From: Myxococcales bacterium
GTDB taxonomy: Bacteria; Myxococcota_A; Polyangia; Nannocystales; Nannocystaceae
Direction: 5' to 3'
Assembly: GCA_020633335.1 (NCBI GenBank)
Contig: JACKDU010000007.1
Span: forward strand, 1-64,000
Length of the DNA: 64,000 bases
Notes under the pieces: generated by a model
Seen by the model: only the letters and a program-made list of their open reading frames with translations
Told to the model about the DNA's origin: nothing
Databases searched by the model: none
In this document: piece by piece, positions 27,745 to 37,085 of the stretch
Layout: every line of letters starts with the position of its first letter
Numbering within the stretch: the stretch's first letter is position 1
Translations under genes and position numbers: made by a program

Positions 27745-30261
27745 ATGATGGTAGGTCGGTGGAAGACGCTAGTTTCTGGGATCAGCGCGATCGGTCTCAT
27801 CGCCGTGAGCGCCTGCAACGGCGATGACACGGCGAGCGGGAGCGACTCCGCGAGCTCGACCGCGGGGAGCGGGACGGACTCGAACTCCGACTCGAACTCG
27901 AACTCCAACTCGAACTCCAACTCTGGCACGACGACCGACTCCGGCTCGGGGAGCGTCTCGGCGACGATGGGGTCGAACACCGACGCGACGACGAGCGCCG
28001 GGACGATGACCTCGGCCTCGGCGACCGAGACCGGCACCTCGGCCTCGGCGACCGACACGGCGACCACCGGTCAGGTGACGATCACCGGCACCGACACCGA
28101 CGCCTGCGATCCGAACCTGGTCTGCGGCATCGAGTGCTGCGCGCCGGATCAGCTCTGCACCGACGGCCAGTGCGTCAAGGACTGCGGCAACGGCGAGCTC
28201 CCCTGCGGCGACATGCAGGTCTGCTGCGGCGGCAACGAGCTCTGCCACCTCGGCGAGTGCGTGATCCCGGGGCCGCCCTGCTCGCAGGAGGTCTGCGCGA
28301 CGATCGAGCACGGCGACTGCGACGACGGCTTCGTCTGCGACGTCGACCTCGGCCTCTGCCTGCCGACGCAGGCGGACTTCGACTGCTCCTACGTCCCGCA
28401 GATCGGCAACATCACGCCGAAGCCGGAGTTCACGTGGGGCAAGCGCGGCGTCTTCAACTGCGCCGACGACAGCCAGTGTCAGCTCGGCGAGGCCTGCACC
28501 AACGGCAAGTGCGCCGTGACCTGGCCGCACATCGAGCCGGGGCCCGACGACATGCCGAACCACTACCAGGTCTCGTCGATCCCGATCGTCACCGACCTCG
28601 ACGCCGACTGCGTCCCCGAGATCATCTTCAACACCTACGCGGGCTCGGCCTTCACGACCAACGGCGTCCTCCGGGCGATCCGCGGCGACAACGGCGCGAA
28701 GGTGTGGACGATCTCCGATCCCGCCTGGGAGACCGACTCGACCGCCAACCCGGCCGCCGCCGACATCGATGAGGACGGCGCCGCCGAGATCATCGTCGAG
28801 GGCGAGGGCAAGTACCTCCTCGCCTTCGACAGCGACGGCACCCCGCTCTGGAAGTCCGACCCCTACACCATGACCGCGAACAGCGGCTCGGTGGTGGTCG
28901 CCAACCTCGACGGCGAGGGCCCGCCGGAGATCGCCTTCGGCCGCGCGGTCTGGGACAACAAGGGCAAGAAGCTCTACGAGGGCAACGCCGGGATCGGCTC
29001 GAACGCGCAGGGCCCGATCTCCTGCGTCGCCGACCTCGACGGCGACGACCGCCCCGAGCTGATCGCCGGCCGCACCGCCTACAAGTTCACCGGCACGGTC
29101 GCCCAGAACAACTTCGCCGGCTCGATCAAGTGGACCTCGCCGGCGCCCGACGGCTTCTGCGGGGTCGCCGACCTCGACAAGGACAAGAAGCCCGAGGTCG
29201 TGCTCATCGCCAACACCCGGATCTACGTGCTCAACGGCGACACCGGCGCGATCCGGGCGCAGTTCTCGATCCCGGGCGGCGGCCGCGGCGGGCCGCCCAA
29301 CATCGCCGACTTCGACGGCGACGGGATCCCCGAGATCGCCGCCGCCGGCTCGACCCGCTACATCGTCGTCAAGTTCGACGGCCAGAACAACACCCTCACC
29401 AAGCACTGGGAGGCGGTCACCCAGGACGGCTCCTCGCAGGTGACGGGCTCGTCGGTCTTCGACTTCGACGGCGACGGCCGCAACGAGGTCGTCTACAACG
29501 ACGAGGTCTATATCCGGATCTACCCCGGCGTCGAGCCCGACTGCCAGCTCAACCCGAAGGGGCCGAAGTGCGACGGGATCATGGATGACACCGAGGTCCT
29601 CCTCAAGGACAAGAACTCGTCGCGCACCCGCACCGAGTACCCGGTGATCGCCGACGTCGACGGCGACTTCAAGGCGGAGATCGTCTTCTCGACCAACAAC
29701 GACACCGGCTTCAAGACCGACGCCGGCATCGAGGTCTGGGGCGATCGCTCGGACAACTGGGTCGCCACCCGGGCGGTGTGGAACGAGCACGCCTACCACA
29801 TCACGAACGTCGGCCTCCTCGGCGAGATCCCGCTGATCGAGGAGCTGAGCTGGCTGGTGCCGATGGACAAGCCCTACAACTCGTACCGTCGCAACGCCCA
29901 GGGCTCGGGTGACTTCTGCGCGCCCGACCTCCAGCTCCTCGACATCGGCTACGACCCGGACGTCTGCCCGAAGACGAAGATCTGCGTGACGGTCGCCAAC
30001 CTCGGCTGCCTCGGCGTCGGCCCCGGGGTGAACGTCTCGTTCTACGAGCAGATGCTCGGCCTCATGGGGACCGTGATGACCCAGGGCCAGATCCCGCCCG
30101 GCGGCTCGGAGCAGGTCTGCTTCGAGTCCGACATCGAGCAGGTCAACGGCGTGACCTGGGCGAGCGTCGACGACGACGGCCAGATGCAGGGCGCGCTCAA
30201 CGAGTGCAAGGAAGACAACAACGACACCGAGAAGATCGCCCTCTGCTTCTCGCCCGATTGA
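27745..30261 (+). CDS. Large FG-GAP/VCBS-repeat stalked lipoprotein with Cys-rich module
   Basis: Surface lipoprotein of 838 aa. The signal ends in SACNGDD (lipobox IAVSAC). A stalk of about 100 residues made of Ser/Asp/Asn/Thr repeats (SNSDSNSNSNSNS) follows. A Cys-rich module comes next (about residues 115-210), with CGIECCAPDQLC, QVCCGGNELC and FVCDVDLGLC. Then come at least six FG-GAP-like repeats with Ca-binding DLDGD/DFDGDG loops, as in integrin-type propellers (for example DADCVPEIIF, DLDGDDRPELIAG, DFDGDGIPEIAAAG). The last 110 residues resemble a CARDB adhesion domain (VTVANLGCLGVGPGVNV). It probably binds ligands or other cells at the surface. The start is set by the ggagg before 27745. 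Confidence 0.88.
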   Translation: MMVGRWKTLVSGISAIGLIAVSACNGDDTASGSDSASSTAGSGTDSNSDSNSNSNSNSNSGTTTDSGSGSVSATMGSNTDATTSAGTMTSASATETGTSASATDTATTGQVTITGTDTDACDPNLVCGIECCAPDQLCTDGQCVKDCGNGELPCGDMQVCCGGNELCHLGECVIPGPPCSQEVCATIEHGDCDDGFVCDVDLGLCLPTQADFDCSYVPQIGNITPKPEFTWGKRGVFNCADDSQCQLGEACTNGKCAVTWPHIEPGPDDMPNHYQVSSIPIVTDLDADCVPEIIFNTYAGSAFTTNGVLRAIRGDNGAKVWTISDPAWETDSTANPAAADIDEDGAAEIIVEGEGKYLLAFDSDGTPLWKSDPYTMTANSGSVVVANLDGEGPPEIAFGRAVWDNKGKKLYEGNAGIGSNAQGPISCVADLDGDDRPELIAGRTAYKFTGTVAQNNFAGSIKWTSPAPDGFCGVADLDKDKKPEVVLIANTRIYVLNGDTGAIRAQFSIPGGGRGGPPNIADFDGDGIPEIAAAGSTRYIVVKFDGQNNTLTKHWEAVTQDGSSQVTGSSVFDFDGDGRNEVVYNDEVYIRIYPGVEPDCQLNPKGPKCDGIMDDTEVLLKDKNSSRTRTEYPVIADVDGDFKAEIVFSTNNDTGFKTDAGIEVWGDRSDNWVATRAVWNEHAYHITNVGLLGEIPLIEELSWLVPMDKPYNSYRRNAQGSGDFCAPDLQLLDIGYDPDVCPKTKICVTVANLGCLGVGPGVNVSFYEQMLGLMGTVMTQGQIPPGGSEQVCFESDIEQVNGVTWASVDDDGQMQGALNECKEDNNDTEKIALCFSPD

Positions 30262-30267
30262 TCGGCG

Positions 30268-30335
30268 GCGCGTCCCCGCGGACGCGCTGATCCGAGGCAC
30301 GGCGAGCGCCCCGCCCCCGCGGCGGCGCTCGCCGT
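30268..30335. terminator. Pair of strong hairpins between convergent genes
   Basis: The 105-bp space between the convergent FG-GAP lipoprotein and addA genes holds two perfect inverted repeats. The first is 8 bp, 30268-30275 with 30280-30287, 4-nt loop. The second is 12 bp, acggcgagcgcc at 30299-30310 with 30324-30335, 13-nt loop. T-runs are poor on both sides, so intrinsic termination is plausible but not classical. The position suggests a bidirectional transcript end. Confidence 0.55.
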
Positions 30336-30366
30336 CCGCGTTCTTGTGCTCCGGCAGGCGGCGCGC

Positions 30367-33300
30367 TCAGCCGACGGCGACGACGTAGCCGACCGCGATG
30401 AAAGCGAGCTCGACCCGCACCTTGTCCTCGGCGATCCCGTGGAGCTCGGCGGCGGCCGCCCGCCAGGCCCGGGCGAGCGCCCGAAAGCTCCGCGCGCGCT
30501 CCTCCGCGGCCTCGCGGGTCGCGGGCTTGTCGTGGGAGAAGCCCATGACCTCGACGGTGCCGGCGGCGTCGTCGACGATCACCCGCTGGAGCACGCCCTG
30601 CTGGAGCTCGCCGTCGACCAGGCGGGCGAAGGGGAGCTCGTGCTCGACCCGGGCGCTCGCCGGCCGCGAGCCCCGGGAGAGCGCCGCCTGGAGCTCGCTG
30701 TGGTCGGCGAGCATGCGCAGGAACTCGTCGACCCGGGCCGCGGCCCAGCCCTCGTCGCGGCTCGGGACCGCCCGGATCACGGCCGCCGCCAGGCGCTCGC
30801 GGGAGGGCCGGAAGGCCTCGTAGAAGTCGATCTCCGCGAAGAGCGCGCGGAAGGCCGCGCCCCAGATCCCGGCGTTGCTCTCCGAGAGCGTGAGGGCCTC
30901 GCCGACCGTCTTCTTGTCGTCGCCGAGGAGGTTGGCGAGGCGGAGGAGCGGGCCGTCGGTCGGCGCGAAGGCGATCGGCATGTTGAGGCCGAGCTCGGTC
31001 GGCGCCGGCGCCATCGGGTCGCCGCTCACGACCTTGAGCGGGGTCAGCCAGGCGCTGTCGCCGTGGCTGTAGACCAGCTGATCGGGCTCCGGGTCGCCCT
31101 CGGAGAGGGCGCAGAGGAGGAGCGAGGAGAGGCGGGCGCTGGTCACCCGGGCGCGCTCGGAGGGCGGGTCGACCAGCATGTAGAGCCCCTGGCGGGCGCG
31201 GGTGAGGGCGACGTAGAGGAGGCAGAGGCTCTCGTAGGCCAGGCGGTTGATGTGCTGCTCGAACATCGGCGCCAGGTCGGGGAAGGTCTGCCACATGTCC
31301 TTGGAGACATGCCGAGCGATCCGGGTGATCGGCCCGGCGTCGCCGTCGCGCTCGTAGACGACCTTGAGGGTGCGGGTCGCCGCGACCTCGGCCTCGAGCT
31401 CGGGGAGGATGACGATGTCGAACTCGAGGCCCTTCGACTGGTGGACGGTCATCACCTGGACCGCCGACTCGGCCGGGTCGGCGACCGCCCGCGACTCGAC
31501 CATGTGGACGAACTCGTCGATCCGCGCCGAGGTCCGGGCGTCGAAGACCTGGGCGAGGTGGATCAGCTGCATGCAGCGCCGGTACTGGCGCTCGTCGGTC
31601 TCGCCGGCGATCGCCCGCACCCAGCCCTGGATCGTCCGCGCGAGGCCGTCGTTGGCGATGAGGCGGCGGATCTTGCGGGCGACGTAGCGGCGGTGGCCGA
31701 TCGTCTCCGGCGGGGTCTCGCGCTCGGCGAGGTCGACCACCGGCCCGAGCGGCGAGGTCATCACGTTGAAGGCGGCGACCGTGTGATCGGGGTGCTCGGC
31801 GACCCGCAGGAGGTCGAGGATCGCGTTGACCGCGGGCGCGTCGGTGAGCGGGCCGCCGCCGCGGCCGGTCGCCGGGATCCGCCGCCGGGTCGGCCCGAGC
31901 TCGTAGAGCACCCGCGAGACCGCGGCGTTGGTCCGGCAGAGGACGCCGATCCGCTTGGCGTCGCGGTGGCGCATGTAGAGGTCAGCGACCAGGTCGGCGG
32001 CCTTCTGGAGGCGGAGGGTGGTCCGCTTCGCCTGGTCGTCGCCGCGGGCGACCGTCCGCAGCTCGACGTAGCCGGGGAGCTCGGTCATCGCCGTCGAGTG
32101 GCGCTCGAACTCGGCCGACCAGTTGGCGGCCGCGTCGGTGAAGCGGGCGAGCGCCGCGTTGTTGACGAGCCCGCTGAAGACCTGGTTGACCGTGTCGATC
32201 ACCGCCTGCGAGGAGCGGTAGGAGGTCGAGAGGCTCTGGCGCTCGATCACCGAGACCCCGCCCGGCCGGGCGAGGAGGTCGCCGATCCGCGAGAGGACCT
32301 CGGGGCAGGCGTCGCGCCAGCCGTAGATCGACTGCTTGACGTCGCCGACGCAGAAGAAGGAGCGCTCCTCCGCCGGGTACGAGACCATCTCGTCGACGAT
32401 CGGCCGCAGCGCGTTCCACTGCTGGATGTTGGTGTCCTGCATCTCGTCGAGGAGGACGTGCTGGAGGTTGGCGTCGATCCGGAAGCAGATCTCGTCGAGC
32501 TGCCCGCGGAGCTCGGCCTCGGCGAGCGCGGCCGTGAGGTCGGCGAAGGTCACGACCTTCTGGCGGTGCTTGACTCGGCGGTAGCAGCGGTCGAAGAGCT
32601 GGAGGAGCTCGTAGGTCGCGCCGGTCTGGGTGATGATCCGCTGGCGGAAGACCGCCCGCGCGTGCCGCAGGAGCTCGAAGTAGGCGGCGGCGACGTGGTC
32701 CTCGATCGGCTGGCGGTAGTAGGCGAGCGAGCCGTCGGCGACCTTGGCCGCGAGGCCGCGGGAGAAGAACTCCTTCCAGTCGTCGCTCGAATTCGACCGG
32801 CACTTGTCGACCCGCTCACAGTCGTCGGCGTGGGCGCTCACCGTCCGCTTGGGGCCCGAGGGGACGCTCGCCCGGAGCTCGGCGATCGCCCCGTCGAGCT
32901 CGTCGTCGGAGAGCATCCGCGCCGGCGGGACCGCCGACCACGCGCCGGGATCGGCCTCGCGGAAGAGCTCGTAGAGGCCGGCGACCGTCCCGTCGATCGT
33001 CTCGGTGACCGCCCGCTCCGACGAGCCCTCGGTGAGCGAGGCGAGGAGCTCGATGATCGACTCCTGGTCGCCCTCGTCGAGCATCATCCGGATCGCCTCG
33101 CGGCGGAGGCGGAAGGCCTCGTCCTCGTCGGCGATCTTGGCGTCGGTCGGCAGGCCGAGCTCGAGCGCGAAGCAGCGGACGATGGTCCCGAAGAAGGAGT
33201 CGAGGGTCCGGATCTGGAGGCGGTGGAGGTTGTGGGCGAGGACCGCGAGGAGGTCGAGGACGACCTCGCGCGAGGCCGCGCCGAGGTCGGCGTGCTGACC

Positions 33301-33540
33301 GAGCTCGAGGCGCTTCTTGCGGGAGAGCGCGCCCTCGGCGAGGCGCTTGAGGATCCGGTCGCGGATCTCGCCGGCCGCCGCCCGGGTGAAGGTCGAGGCG
33401 AGGATCGACGAGGGCGGCGCCCCGCGGGCGAGGATCGAGATGTAGCGGTTGGTGAGCTGGAAGGTCTTGCCCGAGCCCGCCGACGCGAGGATCGAGACGT
33501 GGGCGAGGGGCCGGGGCTTGCGCTTGCCGGCCACGCTCAC
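30367..33540 (-). CDS. addA: AddA-like UvrD-family helicase subunit, nuclease site degenerate
   Basis: Helicase subunit of an AddAB-type recombination enzyme, 1057 aa, for processing double-strand ends before RecA loading. GTG 33540 overlaps the addB stop (GTGA), coupling the subunits. SF1 motifs are intact: ASAGSGKTF near the N-terminus, LDEMQDTNIQQW, VGDVKQSIYGWRDA, TSYRSS, MTVHQSKGLEFD and YVALTRARQGLY. AddA normally ends in a PD-(D/E)xK nuclease with GxxDrv and DYKT motifs. Here the equivalent stretch near residues 985-1000 reads GVLQRVIVDD and EVMGFSHDK, so the catalytic Asp and Lys positions are lost. The fold seems retained but inactive, leaving nuclease activity to AddB. Confidence 0.88.
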   Translation of the reverse strand: MSVAGKRKPRPLAHVSILASAGSGKTFQLTNRYISILARGAPPSSILASTFTRAAAGEIRDRILKRLAEGALSRKKRLELGQHADLGAASREVVLDLLAVLAHNLHRLQIRTLDSFFGTIVRCFALELGLPTDAKIADEDEAFRLRREAIRMMLDEGDQESIIELLASLTEGSSERAVTETIDGTVAGLYELFREADPGAWSAVPPARMLSDDELDGAIAELRASVPSGPKRTVSAHADDCERVDKCRSNSSDDWKEFFSRGLAAKVADGSLAYYRQPIEDHVAAAYFELLRHARAVFRQRIITQTGATYELLQLFDRCYRRVKHRQKVVTFADLTAALAEAELRGQLDEICFRIDANLQHVLLDEMQDTNIQQWNALRPIVDEMVSYPAEERSFFCVGDVKQSIYGWRDACPEVLSRIGDLLARPGGVSVIERQSLSTSYRSSQAVIDTVNQVFSGLVNNAALARFTDAAANWSAEFERHSTAMTELPGYVELRTVARGDDQAKRTTLRLQKAADLVADLYMRHRDAKRIGVLCRTNAAVSRVLYELGPTRRRIPATGRGGGPLTDAPAVNAILDLLRVAEHPDHTVAAFNVMTSPLGPVVDLAERETPPETIGHRRYVARKIRRLIANDGLARTIQGWVRAIAGETDERQYRRCMQLIHLAQVFDARTSARIDEFVHMVESRAVADPAESAVQVMTVHQSKGLEFDIVILPELEAEVAATRTLKVVYERDGDAGPITRIARHVSKDMWQTFPDLAPMFEQHINRLAYESLCLLYVALTRARQGLYMLVDPPSERARVTSARLSSLLLCALSEGDPEPDQLVYSHGDSAWLTPLKVVSGDPMAPAPTELGLNMPIAFAPTDGPLLRLANLLGDDKKTVGEALTLSESNAGIWGAAFRALFAEIDFYEAFRPSRERLAAAVIRAVPSRDEGWAAARVDEFLRMLADHSELQAALSRGSRPASARVEHELPFARLVDGELQQGVLQRVIVDDAAGTVEVMGFSHDKPATREAAEERARSFRALARAWRAAAAELHGIAEDKVRVELAFIAVGYVVAVG

Positions 33541-36500
33541 GCCTCGGCCTCCGCGCCGCCCTCGCCGAGCTCGTCGTCGCCGCCGCCGAAGACCCGGGTC
33601 TGGCAGATGTTGGAGAAGTCGTCCTGGTAGTGCCCCGGGTAGTCGTCGGCCATCTCGAAGCGGCCGGCGCGGACGTTGCGGACGATCTCGCGGGCAACCT
33701 CGATCGCCTCGTCGAGGTTCTCCTGGTTCCAGCGGGCGACGTGGATCGCCGCGTCTTCTGGCTTTTTGGGCAGGTTCATGTAGGCGAGGCGGACCTCGCC
33801 GTCGTAGCCGTGCTGGGCCGCGAGGTGGCGGTAGAGCGGGAGCTGGAGGTCCTCCCAGGTGCGCGACGAGCTCTTCGGCGCCTGGTGGGTCGCCTCCGGC
33901 CGCTTGCCCGACTCGCTGGTCTTGTAGTCGACGATCATCCAGGCGCCGCTGTGCTGGTTCTGGTCGATCCGGTCGATCTTGCCGGTGATCCGCATCGGCT
34001 CCTGGCCGGGGACCGCGAGGTAGGTCGCCTCCGGCAGCTCCCACTCGCAGGCGGTGATCTTCCAGCCCTCGGCGCGGTGGCGGGCCTGGTGGCGCGAGAA
34101 GGCGTGGAGGCGGGCGCGGAGGCGGGCGAGCTGGATCCGGATCGCCGGCAGCGGGCGGCGGCCGAAGGCGGCGGTCGCCGAGTGATCGAGGGCGTCGTCG
34201 AGGAAGAGGGCGATCCGCTCGGGGTCGGTCGCGTCGGCGATCGACTGGTCCTCGCCGAAGTGCTGGAGGACCTCGTGGGTGATGTTGCCGAACTGGATCG
34301 CGTCGAGCTCGACGCCGCTGTCCTCGACCACCCGCAGGCGCTTGATGTACTTGAGGTAGTAGCGGTAGGGGCAGCGGAGGTACCAGCCGAACTCGGTGAC
34401 CGACATCTGCGGGCGGTCGGGCGCGAGGGCGGGCGGCGGCGGCACCCGAAAGCGGGAGATCGAGCCGGCCGGCGGCGCCCCGCGGGGGAGCGCCCAGCGG
34501 AGCGCCCGCTCGTGATCGCAGAGCCGCAGGATCCGCCCGGGGAGCTCCTCGCGCTCGCCGGCGAGGAGGAGGCGGCTCGGGGTCAGGGGCTCGCCGTCGG
34601 CGGCCGCCCGCCCCGCGACCAGGGCGCAGTGCTCGCGGCTCTGGCGGATCGCCTCGAGGAGGTAGGCGTCGCGGGCGTAGCGGCGGCGATTGGAGAGGAG
34701 GCCGAGGGCGACCCGGAGGCCGTCGGGGAGGAAGGCGTCGGAGACCACCGCCTGGGGGATCGCGCCGTCGTTGAAGCCGGCGATCACCAGCGCCGGCGCC
34801 GGGTCGTGGTGGAGCTCGAGCCAGCCGAGCATCTCGATCTGGCCGTGGCGCGGATCGTCGGTGATCCGGAGGCCGGCCGCCTGCGCGAGGACGAGGCGGA
34901 CCGCGGTGGTCCCGTCGACCTCGGGCTGGAGGTCGGCGGCGGCGCTGGTGAAGGAGCCGAGCGCGCGGGCGATCTCGAGGCAGGCGGCCGCCGCCCGGGC
35001 CTCCGAGAGGTTGGTGGTGCGGGTGTCGATCGCCCCGTAGGCGCCGCGGAGGACCTCGAGGATCGGCTCGAACCACTCGATGAGCGGCCGGCGACCGCCG
35101 GCGAGCGGGAGGAAGAGGCGGTGGACCGACTCGTAGAGGAGCTGGAGGCGGCGCTGGGTCTTGGCGTCGCCGAGCCAGGGGCCCGAGGCCGCGTCCGAGA
35201 GGTGGTTGGCGTAGTACTTGTCGAGGAGCGTGAGCCACTCGATCCGGCCGTCGCCCGCGGGGTCGGCGGTCGACGGCCGCTCCGCGGCCTCGGGCTCGGC
35301 TGCGTCTGCGCCTGTCTCCGCGTCCGCGCTCGCGTCCGCGCTCGCGCCAGCCGCGGCGCGGCTGGCGAGGTCGATCACCTCGGCCCCGCCGCCGTCGCTG
35401 GCGGCGGCGCTCGGCCCTGCGGAGGCGCTCGCCTCGGCGACCGCCTCGGCCGCGATCGCGGCCGTCGCGGCCTCGTCGCGGGCTGCGTCATCCTGTCCTT
35501 CGGGCCAGAGCTCGATCGGCGGGTGCTCGGCCCCAGCGTCGCCGGCGGCGGCGCCCTCCGGCCAGAGGTCGATCGGCGGCGCAGCGCCCCCGGGCCCCGG
35601 GGATCCCTCGGCGCTCGCGGGGGCAGCCGCGCTCGCGCCCGCCTCCGCGTCCTCAGCCGTCGTCGCGCTCGCGCCCGCGCCCGCGCCCGCCTCCGCCTTG
35701 CGGAGCACCGCGACCTGGCGCTCGACCCAGAGCTCGACGTCGGGGTGCCGCACGAGGGCCGCGAAGGTCGAGAACCTCGGCTCGCGCAGCCACTCGATCC
35801 CGGCGCTGAGGAGCCGGTAGGGCCGCGAGCGGTGGACCGCCTTGCCGCGCGGGTCGTGGATCACCAGGTCCGCCCACTCGCCGGCCTGGGCCATGGTCTC
35901 GCCGAGGCCCTCGTCGCCGAGGCCGATCGTGATCTGCTCGGGCGAGTAGCGGCCGGCGAAGTCGGCGATCTGCTCGACCACCGCCTGCGCCTGATCGGCC
36001 GGCCGATCGCAGATCTCCAGGCGATCGTCGGTGACCGAGATCTTGCGACCTTGCCAGTAGGACAGGTCAACACAGCCGTAGGCGTCAAACGCGTCGGCGA
36101 GCGACTCGGGGGCGTGGACCAGGGCGAGCGCCTGCTCGCCGTAGGCGTCGACGACGTGGCGCTGGAGCTGGTTGAGGTCGACGACGCCGATCAGCACCAG
36201 CTCCTCGCGGGGATCGACCTCGAGGTCGGCGAGCGCCTGGACGCGGCGCTCGTGGGGGTCGACCCGGCCGCAGCTCTGGAGGCGCTCGCGGTAGCGGCGG
36301 TGGAGCGAGCCGAGCACCTGCCAGCGGCTCGCCTCGCGCTCCATCTGCAGGCGGATCGCCGCCCGCGCGACCTCGCCGAAGGAGAGGAGCTCGCCGGCGA
36401 GCTCCTCCGAGATCCCGCCGATCTCGAGGGCGAGCTCGTGCCAGGCCGGCCAGTCGTGATAGTCGGGGAGGCGGGGGAGGAGCGGCGCGATCAGGCCCGC

Positions 36501-36809
36501 GTTCGCCTCGCGGAGGACGTGCATCCAGGCCAGCGAGCACTCGAGCTCGCTCGCGGTCGTCGCGGTCGGCGGGACGATCACGTCGACCATCGATCCGGGC
36601 GTCATCACCTGCGGTGGGATCAGCCGGATCTTCGCGTCGTTGCAGAGGTTGATGAGGGTGCGGAGGAGGAGGCGACCGGCCCGCGCGCCGGGGAGCACGC
36701 AGCGGACGTTGCGGAGATCGCAGCGCCCGTCAGCCGCGCGGCCCTGGACCAGCCACGCGGCAGCCGCCGGGAGCAGGGGCTTTTGCCAGTCGAGCCATCG
36801 GCGTTGCAT
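33537..36809 (-). CDS. addB: AddB-like PD-(D/E)xK nuclease subunit with long disordered insert
   Basis: Partner subunit of the AddAB-type enzyme, 1090 aa. The N-terminal half resembles a degenerate helicase (LPGARAGRLLL in place of a Walker A, PPTATTASELECSLAW). The C-terminal part carries a good nuclease: VTEFGWYLRCPYRYYLKYIK, FGNITHEVLQHFGED, then GKIDRIDQ (motif Asp) and WMIVDYKTSE (Asp, Lys). Only one cysteine lies in each position expected for an AddB iron-sulfur cluster, so a 4Fe-4S cluster is doubtful. Residues about 370-523 are a low-complexity Ala/Glu/Ser/Pro insertion containing PPIDLWPEG and PPIELWPEG. GTGA overlap with addA. ATG 36809 starts the conserved sequence. Confidence 0.85.
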   Translation of the reverse strand: MQRRWLDWQKPLLPAAAAWLVQGRAADGRCDLRNVRCVLPGARAGRLLLRTLINLCNDAKIRLIPPQVMTPGSMVDVIVPPTATTASELECSLAWMHVLREANAGLIAPLLPRLPDYHDWPAWHELALEIGGISEELAGELLSFGEVARAAIRLQMEREASRWQVLGSLHRRYRERLQSCGRVDPHERRVQALADLEVDPREELVLIGVVDLNQLQRHVVDAYGEQALALVHAPESLADAFDAYGCVDLSYWQGRKISVTDDRLEICDRPADQAQAVVEQIADFAGRYSPEQITIGLGDEGLGETMAQAGEWADLVIHDPRGKAVHRSRPYRLLSAGIEWLREPRFSTFAALVRHPDVELWVERQVAVLRKAEAGAGAGASATTAEDAEAGASAAAPASAEGSPGPGGAAPPIDLWPEGAAAGDAGAEHPPIELWPEGQDDAARDEAATAAIAAEAVAEASASAGPSAAASDGGGAEVIDLASRAAAGASADASADAETGADAAEPEAAERPSTADPAGDGRIEWLTLLDKYYANHLSDAASGPWLGDAKTQRRLQLLYESVHRLFLPLAGGRRPLIEWFEPILEVLRGAYGAIDTRTTNLSEARAAAACLEIARALGSFTSAAADLQPEVDGTTAVRLVLAQAAGLRITDDPRHGQIEMLGWLELHHDPAPALVIAGFNDGAIPQAVVSDAFLPDGLRVALGLLSNRRRYARDAYLLEAIRQSREHCALVAGRAAADGEPLTPSRLLLAGEREELPGRILRLCDHERALRWALPRGAPPAGSISRFRVPPPPALAPDRPQMSVTEFGWYLRCPYRYYLKYIKRLRVVEDSGVELDAIQFGNITHEVLQHFGEDQSIADATDPERIALFLDDALDHSATAAFGRRPLPAIRIQLARLRARLHAFSRHQARHRAEGWKITACEWELPEATYLAVPGQEPMRITGKIDRIDQNQHSGAWMIVDYKTSESGKRPEATHQAPKSSSRTWEDLQLPLYRHLAAQHGYDGEVRLAYMNLPKKPEDAAIHVARWNQENLDEAIEVAREIVRNVRAGRFEMADDYPGHYQDDFSNICQTRVFGGGDDELGEGGAEAEA

Positions 36810-36822
36810 GGTCTCTTCGCGC

Positions 36823-36858
36823 CCCCCCGGGCGAGCGCAGCGAAATCGCCCCGGGGGG
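36823..36858 (-). promoter_or_regulatory. Hairpin in the addBA leader
   Basis: An inverted repeat of 12 bp with a one-base bulge (36823-36834 with 36846-36858) sits 14 nt upstream of the addB start, just outside a weak gaagag ribosome-binding site. It could shape translation of addB or be a protein-binding dyad. The surrounding 276-bp divergent space shows nothing else clear. Confidence 0.35.
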
Positions 36859-37085
36859 TGGCAACGCTATGCAATCGCCCGCGCGCGCGCAAGGGCCCGA
36901 TCGCCTTTTTCGCCGGGTCTGGGGGCTAGATCCAGGCGATCTGCGGGCGCCGGCGAGGGCGCGGATCGCCGGCCCGCGCGCCGCCGATCACGGCGCGCGA
37001 GATCGCCGCAGGGTGATCGATCGCCCATGATCGCCCGTGACCCCGGCCGCCCCCCGCGGCAGACTTGCGGGAGCGAGCGCGCCCG

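Noticed and set aside
30346..36929. Two long plus-strand frames of about 1090 codons each opposite addA and addB
   Set aside because: Antisense to genes with well-defined helicase and nuclease motifs. Composition is typical of shadows.
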